From: Chrysophaeum taylorii
Lineage: Eukaryota; Sar; Pelagophyceae; Pelagomonadales; Pelagomonadaceae
Reading direction: 5' to 3'
NCBI GenBank assembly: GCA_029834535.1
Contig: JAQMWT010000471.1
Span: 103,958 to 167,957 of the forward strand
Length of the DNA stretch: 64,000 bases
Below, piece by piece: positions 9,775 to 21,851 of this stretch (the first letter of the stretch is position 1; every line of letters starts with the position of its first letter). The translations under genes were made by a program, and so were the position numbers. The notes under the pieces were generated by a model. That model searched no databases. It saw only the letters and a list, made by a program, of their open reading frames with translations, and was not told the origin of the DNA.

Positions 9775-12700
9775 ATGGTCCTTCCTTTCTATTTTTACCC
9801 TGGACTGGCCTGCTACGGCCCGTGCGTGCCGGAGTCTAGCGCCGGGCGGAGCCCAACAACTGGCGTCATGAACTCTGATACGTCCCTTGCCCCCGTAATA
9901 ATAAGTGCGTCCCTCGACACCGGGCTAAATTATTACAGCCCCCAAAAGAAAATTAAGACCGTTGGTTCTGCGGGTCGGAACGATGGCCTCGAGTTGTTTG
10001 GGCTTCTTCGAAGCGATCGACGGAACGGCCACCGACCTATGATCGCGGCTGTCGACGCCGCGGAGGCAAAGCTTCGCGCCGGTAGGAGTCTCGACACAGC
10101 CATCGTCGAGTACGTGCGCGCGGTCGACGCGGCGTGCGCGCAGGATGTGTCGGCTGCGACCATCTTTCGAGATCCTGCGTGCGCCGCATCGCGCGTGGTT
10201 CTGCTGTGGGCGCACGACGCTAGGTGCGACTCTGGGACGGATCGAACGAGACGTGAGGCTGTGGCACGCGCAGTAGACGAGGCGACGGCGTTTGCGAGTC
10301 AAGACGCGCTCATGACCCATCATCTTTTCTGCGATGCGTTGCGTGTCTTACGAGCTCTGAGGGTAGGAGAGAAGCAGTTCGTCTGTTTCGAGGGAACACA
10401 GCGCGCCATACACGCCGAGGCAAGCGTGCTCGAGCGCACAATGCAGGACGACGACGCAGAACGCGAACTATACAAGCGTCTCCGTAATCGCGTGTCTGCC
10501 AAAGTTGATGCCAACGACGAGATGCGAGCGCTGTGGGCCCGGCGCGGCATGACGAGCATTATCGCGAGACTTTTGAGGAGCAATGCCACTCGCCAGTTTG
10601 TGGAGATTGATTTCTGGCGCGAAGGTTGGCAAGAGTTATGGCACCAGTTTGACACCGTGACCTCGACTCTCGACATTGAGCCCGGCATTAGCCAGGCTCT
10701 TGCTTCGGCCTCGTGCGCGATTGGAACTGCGACCGCAAACGCCACGGCGGTTGCGTTCGCAAATATCGCGGCGCCTCGCGTTGCTCGGCGCAGCCTCGAG
10801 CGCGCGGTCGGAATGTGCTTAAAAGGCGCTCTTGCGGCGCACAGCAACAAACGACGAAAAGGATTCGCACATGCTGAACTCGAAAGCCTCGTTCGCGCGC
10901 TGGCAGTCGCTGCGGCCTTTGCATTTGATGTCTGCGACTCGTCGAGGCTTGAGTTTTACGTTGCTATTGCCGTCGACGCTGCCCATATCAGCGGCTCTGG
11001 TACAGTTAATACGGTGAAAGACGATGACAACAACTACTACGGCCGCAATCAAGGTCATGGGTCCATCGAGCGCTCTTCCTCCCCAAGCGCAGAAAAGAGT
11101 TTGCTTGCAAAGATTCGGAAGGAATTTCAACTCGCTCACGATGATGCCAACTGGAGTGCCGACTGGGTGCCGGGCGAGCACTCTGATGCTGTGCTTGCAG
11201 TACGCGTCGTGCTGTCTGCGATCCACGATTCTCTTGCGTGTGTGAGCGCCTCGTCGATTCTGCTGCGGCGAATCGTGCCGAACCTTTTCGAGCTACTAGA
11301 AGCACCATCCGCTACTACAGCTCGACGCGAACTCGTGGCTTGCTTCGAAGCCCTTCAGGTTTTTGAGGATATTATGCCTGGGCTCCTAAATGCGGCAACC
11401 AAGACCCCCGTTTGCACTTATGTCGCGCTAACCGTTGCCGGTCGACGTCTCCCGTCTTGTCGCGAGCCCCTTGCCACGGATGTGGCATCCCTTGACCAAC
11501 TCGCACGTGACTACTGCCTGAATGTAACAGCGGCGGGTTCCTTGGATCTCCTCGTAGATATTGCTCTCGCTGCGGCGTGTGCCTGCAGTGCTTCTGTTGG
11601 AGATGCCTGTCTCACCGTTGCACGGGATGCGACATTGCATGCTGTTGTGGCACAGGAGCACGGCGACGACGATGGGAGTAAGCTCGTCGCTATCATCCGT
11701 CGAATCGCGGCAAGCTCGGACAGTGGCAGCGCCGCCGCGGGGACCATCAACATTCTCAGAGAGGCCTGGCGCACGCACCCTGAGTGCCCTTGTCTAGCGA
11801 ATGTCATCCGACTTACACTCCCGAGTCTTGCGCGTTGCGCTCCCACTCAGATCGGAGCCCGGCTGGCAATTGTCCAATCCCTCCAACAACCAGGATGCTT
11901 GTCTTTTGCTGCTTCGGCTCTTCGCTTCGTATTCTCACGTTCCGCGTTGGCAACGAAGCCGTGCTTGGTGGACATCAATGCAGGTGATAACTGGTGGGAG
12001 GTGCACGCTGAACTCGTCGCTGAGCTCGTGAACCCTGATCGGCACGGCGAATGTCTGTCAGACATCGCATCTGCGGCGATCGCGGTTCTCGAGGCGTGCG
12101 CGTCGTACTCAACTACCAGTAGCAGCCGGCTCAGCCACCCCCACTGTGGCGAAGTCTTCGGCGCCCGTCTTGCTCTGACCAAACTTCTTGACTTGGCGAC
12201 CAACGAGACGCCTGTCGAATCACGGACGCGCGGCGCGTTGAGCATCGCGTGCAGCCACATCGTCGGTGAGCGAGGCGCTGCGTGCCGCGCAGCATTCTGT
12301 GCTCCTGCCTTGGACGGAAGATCCTCTTCTTCCAACAAAGGAGACGAGACATCATGTCGGGCTTTGATCGAAGCCCTAGAGACTCGGTGCGCGTCAGCGA
12401 TGAGACGCGCAGACAGTGCCGCGGTGGCGGCTGTGTTCGCTGCGATGGGTGCCATCATAGAGCTCGATCGTAACCCAAAAACCAAATTTGGTTCGTGGGC
12501 ACTCGAAGCGCTTGCTCGAGTCTGGCGGACAACGGCTTTCTCTGGCCTCGCTTATTCCGAGCTCCGTCGTGTGGCAGCAAGGCGTCGCATCGCCGAAAGT
12601 TGCGCTGATGCTGAGCATCGTCGGCTTCTCTCGGATGCCTCTGGAGTTGAAGATGTTGGTCTGGAGGCTGCACTGAATGCCGCATGCATTGCCACACCTG

Positions 12701-15700
12701 AGGCGGACGGGACTCTGCACGTCACTAATGGTGACCGGTCACCACTCACTGAGCTAAAGTCCTTGGTCGAAGCGCTCGCAATGTCGTCGGGGACGACAGG
12801 GAGAACCACCGGCTTCGGGCTTATCGAGGCACTGGGTACCCTCGTCTTCCGGCCGAGACGACGACGGGAGCGTCTCGCGGTGGAGGCGACCCCGTCTGGC
12901 ACAGCGTCTATGTCTCGTCAGCGTGACAACCACACGCCTTGCCAGAAGCAGCGACCATCCACTCAACCGTCAATTGGCTATGGCCTCACGATCGCCGCTG
13001 CCGCAGCACCTTGTCTCATTGCAGCCGATGCCCGACGCGATGGTCAGGCCCTTGGTGCCATTTCGCCGTATTCAGGATCCGAAGCCGAGAAGGCTCTCGT
13101 CCAATTGCGGCCTGCAACTTGCTTATGTGAAGTCACGCTCAGTGTGGTTCGACTCAGAGACCCGAAGGAATTCGAACGCCTCGCATCGTTCACTGCCAGC
13201 CTTTTAGGTGGCAGCTTTGGCGGCCTGCTGAAGCACCATGTGGATAAGCTCACTGCGCTGCTCGCGGCAGAGCTCGCCGGGCCACGCATCCAGGAGGCGC
13301 GCAGCGCGCTCCGCTTGGTCGCGGATCACTGCGTCGAGGAATTGGGGTCGGTATCATCATCCCATGCAACTGGAGACGAGACTGTCGTGGGCGGGCGCAA
13401 TTCCAACACCGCCGTGAAGCAACTTTTTGCGGAAAAGTTCCTTATGATCGCAGCGCGAGTTGTGCACCACGACTGGGACAAGGAGGAATCGCCTAGAAAC
13501 AAAGCTGCGAGACTGCGAGTCATGGCACATGCCGTGGACTACCTCGAGCCGCAGGTTGCAGTACGATTCGCACCCAAGATAATGGCAACACTCTCGGCTG
13601 CTCTGTTCGATCCAAGGGTTGCCGAGGGTCCTGAGAATCAATATGTTGACCTCATTGGTGGTGCGGTCGACGCGCTCTCGCGTTACACGCGGCTTCTTCC
13701 GACCGCTGCGCTAAAGTCTCAGGTGGGTGCCATAGTTACAGCACTGACACCAGCGGTCAAGCACGTGAGCAACCGCGGCACACTTAATGCGACGATGGCC
13801 ACTTCGGGTCCTAGTGCTTCCTCGATTGACGACAAGAAATTTGTAGCAACGAGGCGTGCGGTCACCCAACGTGCTGCCGACCTGCTGCGATGGCTCCTCG
13901 TCGAACGCAAGGAAGACCTCGGTTTAGAGGCGTTTGAGGCAATCCCGTGTTTTCCCGCGCTGGAGAATGATGATTCCTTAGACATAACTGCGCGCAACAG
14001 CATTCGTGAGGCGCACGACTCATTCATTGCTGCTCTGCGAACAGCCTCCGGGTCTTCACCGTGGTCGAGCAGCAGCCAACAAGTCCCGCGTGGAGAGCAA
14101 GACGACAACCTCAGTCTGAGCCTTTTTAGCTCAGAGATTTCACGACTCGCCCACCTCGTGGAGCACGAGAGCACGCATGTGCAGCTCGCTGCCATCGATG
14201 CTATTCGCTGTGAGATGTCGCGTCACCATGATCACGTTGCGACCCTTGTTCTCGACCCGTCGCGCAGCGTGGCGACCCCGGTTGCAGCCGCGCTCTCCGC
14301 CCTTCTTCGAATCGCTCGCAAGAGCGCGAAGCTCACCAATGATGCCTTGAAGTTGGCCTGCGCTGCGTGTGTCGGCGAGCTCGGTGCCATAGACCAGACC
14401 AGGCTTTTGACCACCAAAATTCTAGTGGACGCGAACGCGCGCCGCCGCGAACGCGCGCCCACGGTTCTGACGACCGTCCGGTCTACTCTTGCTGGAGGTT
14501 CGAACGTCGCGAATGGTTTTTCCCTAGCAGCCTCGGACAAAGAGCTCGGTCATGTTGAGAACCGTACGCATGATACCGATGACGTGCCTCCTCCACCATG
14601 GCAAGAGGAACGAGACCACCTAGCGGCTCGACTCATCTGCTCGTATCTCGTCCGAGCGCTTCGCGAAGGTGCTGGAAGTCAAGGCCAAGATTGTGCTGCC
14701 TATGCTATCCAAGAACTCCTCAAGCTTCTCCGCGGTCGCGCTGATACCATGCCTCCTTGGGCTGCACGATGCTTTCAATCTGCTGGTTGCTACGAACTTG
14801 TTGCACCCTACGCCGTCACGGAGTACGAGATCTCTGGAGACGTGCCTAAATACAAGAGGCGAAGGAACTCCTTGCAAGCGGAGGCCGTCAAATATGCGAA
14901 CCAGAGCTCAAGGTGGCTGAGCACTTGGACACGCCTTCTTGCCCTGCGAGCAAAGTCGACGACACATGCGCCCATTTTTCGCGCCTGTCGCGCAGTCTTT
15001 CGATTTGATGATGGCCTCGCGGCCGCGCTTCTACCTTACCTTGTCGCGGATGCCTTGTGTTGCGGAGATGATGTTGACGCTCAGGGCGTTGTTGCTGAGC
15101 TGAAGGCTATAATCGCTCTTGCTTCCTCTTGCGACGCCGCAGCTGAGCAGGACAAGCCCTCTTCATCAAAGGCGCCGCCACCATGCCGCATGGGAGGCCA
15201 GAGAGATGTAGATCCTGTCGCTTTGCAGCTGGTTGGTTACTTACACGAATCATTCTGATCGCATACGCAGGTATTCTCGTTGCACGCAACACTCGACCGC
15301 TGGTGCGATGATGCGGCCATGAACGAGCGCCATGCATCAAACGAAGATGATAATGATGATGATCTCTCTTTGTCATCTAGATCTGCGTCAACGTCATATA
15401 GGCCCTTGAAGAAGAAGAGCAAGAAATCGCTGGCTTCTTCTACCTCATCACAGGCGTCTTCGCGCGAACGTCCCCGAACTGACGCCTTCCCAGATGATGA
15501 AAGCGTGCATCCTGCCCACAGAATTCGCATCTTCCCCTACCCTTTCTTGTGCTTCAATGCCATAATCGATGACGACGAACACTGCGACGCGCGAGATGAT
15601 ACTAACAAGAATCACGCAGAGGTATCAGGTCACACGCAAAAGCGACCACGGTCTCCTACGCCAGGACTGGTTTCATCTGATGGACGCATAGTATCGGCTC

Positions 15701-18700
15701 GGCTCGGCACCGCGGTTGAGGCACTATCGTATGCAGCTCTTTCAAGGGCTGCTGAGAGCATGGGGGCATATGCTCGCGCGCTAATGTACTATGAGCGCGG
15801 TGTCAAGCAAAGGAGCTTAAAAGCTCGATTGAATGCGCTCCCAGGCGCTGCATTCAGCGATCATGCGGATGGCTATCTCCCTGCGCTTCACGCCGACGAC
15901 ATCGAAGCGCTCCAGCGATTGGCGTGGCGGCTCGACGACGATCCTGACTATCTCGCTGGGCTGGCCGCGGCTCGTGGTGTTGCCGGCTCGAGAGCCACGC
16001 TCGTCCAACTTGTCCGCGAGCATGAGTCAGAGGGCCAGTGGCGTGACGCGCTTCATTGCTACGAGCACATCCTTCGCGTCCACGCAATGGCAACACCTTC
16101 TACGAATGACTTCGTGGAAAACAACAATGGTGCCGATGCCATTGTAGCGCGTACGATGTCTATTGAAGACGCGGCACGTGGCCTGGTTCAATGTCAGCTT
16201 GAGCTCGGTCATTTGGAGTCCGCTGTCGTAAATGCGGATGGATTCCTGTCAGACACTTCGAGTGTTGACTCCGAGCAAGTGCGGAGTTTGTCGGCCGGCA
16301 ACCGCCAATCGATGCTTGCTTCACTTGCCCCAGTCGCAGCCGAGGCAGCCTGGCGCCTACGACGATGGCCGCGGCTTAAAGCGCTTCTCCGACAGTGCGA
16401 AACGTTTGAAACGAAGCAGCGAGGAGGCTCTGCGGCAGTGGAGCGAGACCCCCGAGTCGGGCTTGCGCGCTGCATCGCGGCACTACATGACTACGCTTTG
16501 ACTGTTTTGACTTCCGACGGCACTCATCGAATTGGACCCAACTCAAGTGATAAATTTTTGTTCGAACAGGAGATCGCCACGGCTCGCCTAGAGGCAATGG
16601 CAGGCCTCTCGGCAGCATCGATGGAATCATATGTTCGCGCTTACCCATTCGTTGCTCGCCTGAGTGCACTCCAGGAATTAGAGCACGCGAAAACGCTCAT
16701 TGAGGTTACGCCCCTCGAAGTGCGCCAACGATACTATCGCGACAATCTTGCCCCTCACTGGGAAGCACGGCTTCGCGGTGCAGCATCTGCGACAGCAATC
16801 GACCTGCTTGCGCTTCGAAGAGCGTGCCTCGAGCTCGCAGGTTTGCGTCGTGATGCGGCTGATTGCTGCGAGCTTTCTGCACGGCTCGCACGCAAGGCAG
16901 GAAGGGTTTCACTCGCGCAGAGCGATGTACGTGATGCAGCTCGTCTCGGTGCGTCCAGTGATGCTCTGTTAATTGCTGAAGCCAAGCTTGCACGAGTCGA
17001 TGGCTCACCGACAAGTGCTCTCCGCGCGTACGCGATGCTTGAACCTGTCGAGCTTGATGTCCGGTCGACACGCGCGACATACGGACTTCTGGAGTACCAC
17101 GAAGGAGTCAGTGCCGCTGACACGAGCCGAGCCATCGTCGCCTCCCGAGGAGGAGGACCGTTACAGCGTCGCCAACGCGTGGCTGTACGCCGCGCACTTG
17201 CCAAGCGTCTCGTGCTCGCCACAGATTGCCTGGTGGATGCACAGATGCGACACGGGGCGGATGTGGTCCAACGGTACATGCTGGCGATCGATCTCCGGCC
17301 AAAGTGGGATCGCGCATACTTTGGCTGTGGCCGCGTCTATGATAGCATGCTTGCAAGTCGCCGCCGCGAACTTGTCGCGGCAGCGAAAGGCACCGCAACC
17401 AGCGACACCACATCATACGGCATGGGTGCGACCTTTGCTGAGAGTGTCTGCGACTTTGATCCTGTTGCTCACGATCATGCAAAAGCGGCGATTCGACACT
17501 ACGCGCTCTGCCTTGAGCATTCAGCAAAATATGCCGAAACTGCGCTGCCGCGACTACTCACGCTTTGGTTTGAGTTTGCAGCCATCGACAATACGGCGAT
17601 TAGTGAGTTCGGCAGAGCGCCGCCGCCTGTTGGCGCGTCACGCGATGGCGTCGAAGAGCACACGAAGAAAATCAGTTCGGTAGTCGCGAGCTTAAAACGA
17701 CTCCAATCCGCAATCAACCAGACCATTAAGCACGTGCGTAAGAACGTTCAAGGAGCAGTCATTTATGGTGCCGTGCAGCAGCTTGTATCTCGAGCAGGCC
17801 ATCCTAATCAAGAAATTCGTGAAGGTGTTCTGCAGCTCCTATCCAAGGTCATGGAGATGCATCCACGACAGGCCCTCTACGCTGTCAGCGGGCTTCTCCA
17901 CTCAACCAACACAGCACGCCAAACGGTGGGTACGAAAGTGCTCTCGACAGCCATAGTGAGTCTCAAGAAGCGCGGAGGCGCGCGGCAGGATGTCATCAGC
18001 CTAGAGGCAGCCAAGACATTCTTCAAAGATTTGATATCTCTTGCGCGTCTCAAAGTACCTGGGACGTTGGATCAGCATGGCAGAAAATTCACGGTCAAAG
18101 TCGAACTCACCAAGAAAATCTTCAGAATGACGCCCATTGGCCAAGCCGCGTTTGTCGTCCCGACACGTGCTGCGCTTACTCCTGAGCTGCCGCACACCGA
18201 TTATCGCCGACGTGATCGTGGGAATGATGGGATTTCGGCAAGTGCGGCTACGTCAGCGCTCGCTGGGGACGATGAAGACGAAGGTGACAGCGTCGTGGAC
18301 GAGAAGCGAGTGCCATGGCCTACGTTTCCCACGTCAGCACCGAGGATCGCCAAGGTGGACGACACAATCACTGTGCTCGGTACGAAGGCGCTGCCAAAAA
18401 GAATCACGTTCGCGACGAGCGACGGCCGAAAGGTCGATGCGCTCTGCAAGTGTGAAACGGATGGCGATTTTCGGAAGGACGCGCGCGTACAGGACTTTAA
18501 TGATGTCGTGAATCGCCTCTTCGCCCGCGATCGCGACAGCCAACGCAGGAAGCTGCGCCTTAGGACGTACACCGTTGTCATTCTCGATGAGCAATGCGGA
18601 TTGTGCGAATGGGTCACCAATACGGCATCGCTTCGCACAGTTATAAAAGGCTCGTATCAAATGCGTAAGTTCTTAAGGTCGGCCGTGGCGCAACGCGCCC

Positions 18701-19666
18701 CCAACGAGGTTCCAGATTTCAACAGCCCCTCTATCAAGCGCGCCTGGGACTCAGTGGAGGTCGAGGCGACGCTCAAGGGGAAAATCGCTGTCTATCGGCG
18801 TCTCGTTCTCACTCAATTCTCACCATGCTTGAGCATTTGGTTCGAGCGAGTCTTCTCGAACGAGCCAGCCGCCTGGCTCGAGGCGCGAGCGATGTACGCG
18901 CGTTCTGTCGCCACCTGGTCTGCCGTTGGCTACCTCATCGGCCTTGGCGACCGGCACAGCGAAAATATCCTAATCGACACAAAGTCTGGGGAGTGCGTCC
19001 ACGTGGACTTTGACTGCCTCTTTGACAAGGGTGCCTCCCTCAGAGTTCCCGAGCGCGTGCCGTTTCGACTCACCACGCACGTTGTCGAACCCCTGGGCAT
19101 CACCGGGGTAAACGGCTGCTTTCGGCGCTCGCTCGAGAGTGCTCTGGCGACACTCCGGGACCACAAGGAAACGCTGCTGAACGTGCTCGAGCCTTTTCTT
19201 CGAGACCCCACTGTTGGCTGGACCAGGCTCGGGAAGGCGCAAGACGAGGCGAACGGGAATGACGACGATTCAAGGCGCAAGCAGGCACCTCACAAACGGC
19301 CACGTCTTCGCGGTGGAACGGATCGGGACGAAGAGGGTAGAGCCGCCTGGCATCTTGGCATCATCTCACAGCGATTATCGGGCATCGTCATCTTTCCCGT
19401 CCCAAAGAACCCAGCACTCAAGAGGGACCGGGATAAACGAGGTGATCGACGGCGCGACGATAGCAGGGGCGGGGACGAGACCGAGAACAGTCCAACCGAC
19501 CTTCTCCCGCTTTCGGTCGCTGGTCAGGTGAGTCACCGCGTCCCGCAGTGCGAAAGCAATTTTTTTGCTGTGACTTCCTCTCGCGCAGGCCGAACGTCTA
19601 ATCAAGGAGGCAACCTCCGACGCCAACCTGTGCAGAATGTGGATCGGCTGGCAGCCTTTCTTATAG
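9775..19666 (+). CDS. ATR: ATR-type phosphatidylinositol-3-kinase-related protein kinase
   Basis: Three exons: 9775-15231, 15271-19527, 19589-19666; the introns are 39 and 61 nt (GT...CGCAG), both phase 0. The product is about 3,263 residues; human ATR has 2,644. N-terminal alpha-solenoid with a UME-like stretch (about 1246-1330; LEPQVAVRFAPKIMATLSAA), FAT domain (about 1960-2710), kinase domain (about 2859-3149) and FATC. Catalytic loop GLGDRHSENIL with Asp near 3046, Mg-binding DFD near 3065, and activation-loop ECVHVDFDCLFDKG followed by VPERVPFRLT, all ATR-like rather than ATM, TOR or SMG1. The last exon gives ERLIKEATSDANLC then RMWIGWQPFL and a stop, a textbook FATC end, which proves the 61-nt splice. 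ATR is recruited to RPA-coated DNA and activates the replication checkpoint. An unusual charged insert of ~85 residues separates kinase and FATC. The start is uncertain: ATG 9868 is an alternative. The stop codon lies 4 bp before the Helitron-like array. Confidence 0.92.
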
Positions 19667-19670
19667 TATA

Positions 19671-20804
19671 TCCTAACTACTAATCGACAGATGTTGTTTG
19701 TCTGTCTTTAAATGTCGACTGCTAAGAGGGGGGGGTGTGTGTGGGGTTGTTTGTCTGTCTTTAAATGTCGACTGCTAAGAGGGGGGGGTGTGTGCGGGTT
19801 GTTTGTCTGTCTGTTTGTTTGTCTGTCTTTAAATGTCGACTGTTAAGAGGGGGGGGTGTGTCTGTTTGTTTGTCCCTCGATTTAGGGTAAGGATCAGATA
19901 GGCGCGAGAGTAAGGATCAGGTCGGCGCGAGAGCCAGACAGTGATCCTCCAAGCCGTCTACGGCGACCTCGCAGACTATTTCCACGACCCGCGGCGGCTC
20001 TTTCAGCGCGCCATTCTCACGCCCTGTCGAAACGATGTTGTCGATGCTGACAACGCGCGCATGACCGCGGCCTTTTTTTCCCGGAGACGAGGCGTCGGAG
20101 TTCTTTTCGGCCGACTAGGTTGGGTCGGAAGACGACGCCTCGCTCTTTACAGTAGAGTTTTTAACTCCCTGACAACCAACGGCATGCTGACTTTGATCGC
20201 GAGCTTAATGTCTTCGCAACCTCGACCCGTCGCACGGCCACTGCAACGGTACCAGATACATGATCGATCGTGTCGTTGTCACCGAGGCTCCTCCAACCTG
20301 TATCGCTTAAGGCCCGCCTACGCCAAACGATCAACAAGAGCCAGGGCCAGACGCCCCGCGAGGTCGGCGTCCTCTTGCCCAAGCCCGTCTTCTGCCACGT
20401 CCAGCTCTACGTGGCTCTCTGTCGATCGGCAACCCCGAGGATATCGTCTTCTGAGTCGACGACTCCACCCTACCCCTACTTACTGGGTCCAGGTGAACTT
20501 ACTGGGGTTTGAGATTGGGACTAGGTGAACTTAGTGACCAGGTGAACTTACTGGGACCAAGTGAACTTACTGGGGTTTTTAGAGTGAACGCAAAGGCTAG
20601 CGGCGTGTACGGATCAAAGCAGCTTAGATTGGCGGAGGTGAGAGCGACGAGCTCGAAGGAGAGTGGGGTGAGTGCATGTGAGCACGAGTGGGTTTACGCC
20701 GAACTTACTGGGGTTAGAGATTTGGACTAGGTGAACTTACTGGGACCACGTGAACTTACTAGGGTTAGAGATTGGGACTAGGTGAACTTACTGGCCTGCA
20801 CTTG
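19671..20804 (+). mobile_element. Helitron-like tandem unit 1 of array 2
   Basis: 1,134 bp. It begins TCCTAACTACTAATCGACAG after an A at 19670, four bases beyond the ATR stop codon. Its leader holds three copies of the TTTAAATGTCGACTGCTAAG plus G-run/TGTGTG block (from about 19706 to 19862), more than any other unit. The helicase remnant spans about 19941-20450; the tail with GTGAACTTACTGG repeats ends in CACTTG at 20804. Confidence 0.82.
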
Positions 20805-21851
20805 TCCTAACTACTAATCGACAGATGTTTGTCTCTCTGTCTGTCTGTCTGTCTGTTTGTCCCTCGATTTAGGGTAAGGAACAGGTAGGCCCGCGAGCCA
20901 GACATTGATCCTCCAAGCCGTTTACGGCGACCTCGCAGACTATTTCCACGACCCGCGGCGGCTCTTTCAGCGCGCCATTCTCACGCCCCGTCGAAACGAT
21001 GTTGTCGATGCTGACAACGCGCGCATGACCGCGGCCTTTTTTCCCCGGAGACGAGGCGTCGGAGTTCTTTCGGCCGACTAGGTTGGGTCGGAAGACGACG
21101 CCTCGCTCTTTACAGTCGAGTTTTGAACTCCCTGACAACCAACGGCATGCTGACTTTGATCGCGAGCTTAAAGTCTTCGCAACCTCGACCCGTCGCACGG
21201 CCACTGCAACGGTACCAGATACATGATCGATCGTGTCGTTGTCACCGAGGCTCCTCCAACCTGTATCCCTTAAGGCCCGCCGACGCCAAACGATCACCAA
21301 GAGCCAGGGCCAGACGCCCCGCGAGGTCGGCGTCCTCTTGGCGAAGCCCGTCTTCTGCCACGTCCAGCTCTACGTGGCTCTCTGTCGATCGGCAACCCCG
21401 AGGATATGCTCTTCTGGGTCGACGACTCCACCCTACCCCACACGTGCTGCGCAATACCGATAAGCCCCCTCCCGGCGTCTACACGCGCACTGTAGGTGAA
21501 CTTACTGGGACCAGGTGAACTTACTGGAACCAGGTGAACTTACTGGGGTTAGAGATTGGGACTAGGTGAACTTAGTGACCAGGTGAACTTACTGAGACCA
21601 AGTGAACTTACTGGGGTTTTAGATTAAACTCGAAGCTTAGCGGCGTGTGCGGATCAAAGCACCTTAGACTGGCGGGGGTGAGAGCGACGAGCTCAAAGGA
21701 GAGTGGGGTGAGTGGGTGTGGGTTTACACCGAACTAGAGATGTGTTTACGCCGAATTTACTGGGGTTAGAGATTGGGACTAGGTGAACTTACTGGGTTGA
21801 AAATGCTGGGGTTAGAGATTGGGACTAGGTGAACTTACTGGCCTGCACTTG
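20805..21851 (+). mobile_element. Helitron-like tandem unit 2 of array 2
   Basis: 1,047 bp, TCCTAACTAC to CACTTG. The leader is short, TGTC repeats only, with a single TAAGGA block. The helicase remnant spans about 20908-21420 and has one T fewer in the T-run. The tail contains extra GGTTAGAGATTGGGACTAGG blocks and a GTTTACGCCGAATTTACTGG variant. Confidence 0.82.

Noticed and set aside
19941-20528. 195-codon open frames in the Helitron units (also 22085-22672)
   Set aside because: They mix three helicase reading frames and run into repeats; they are remnants, not genes.
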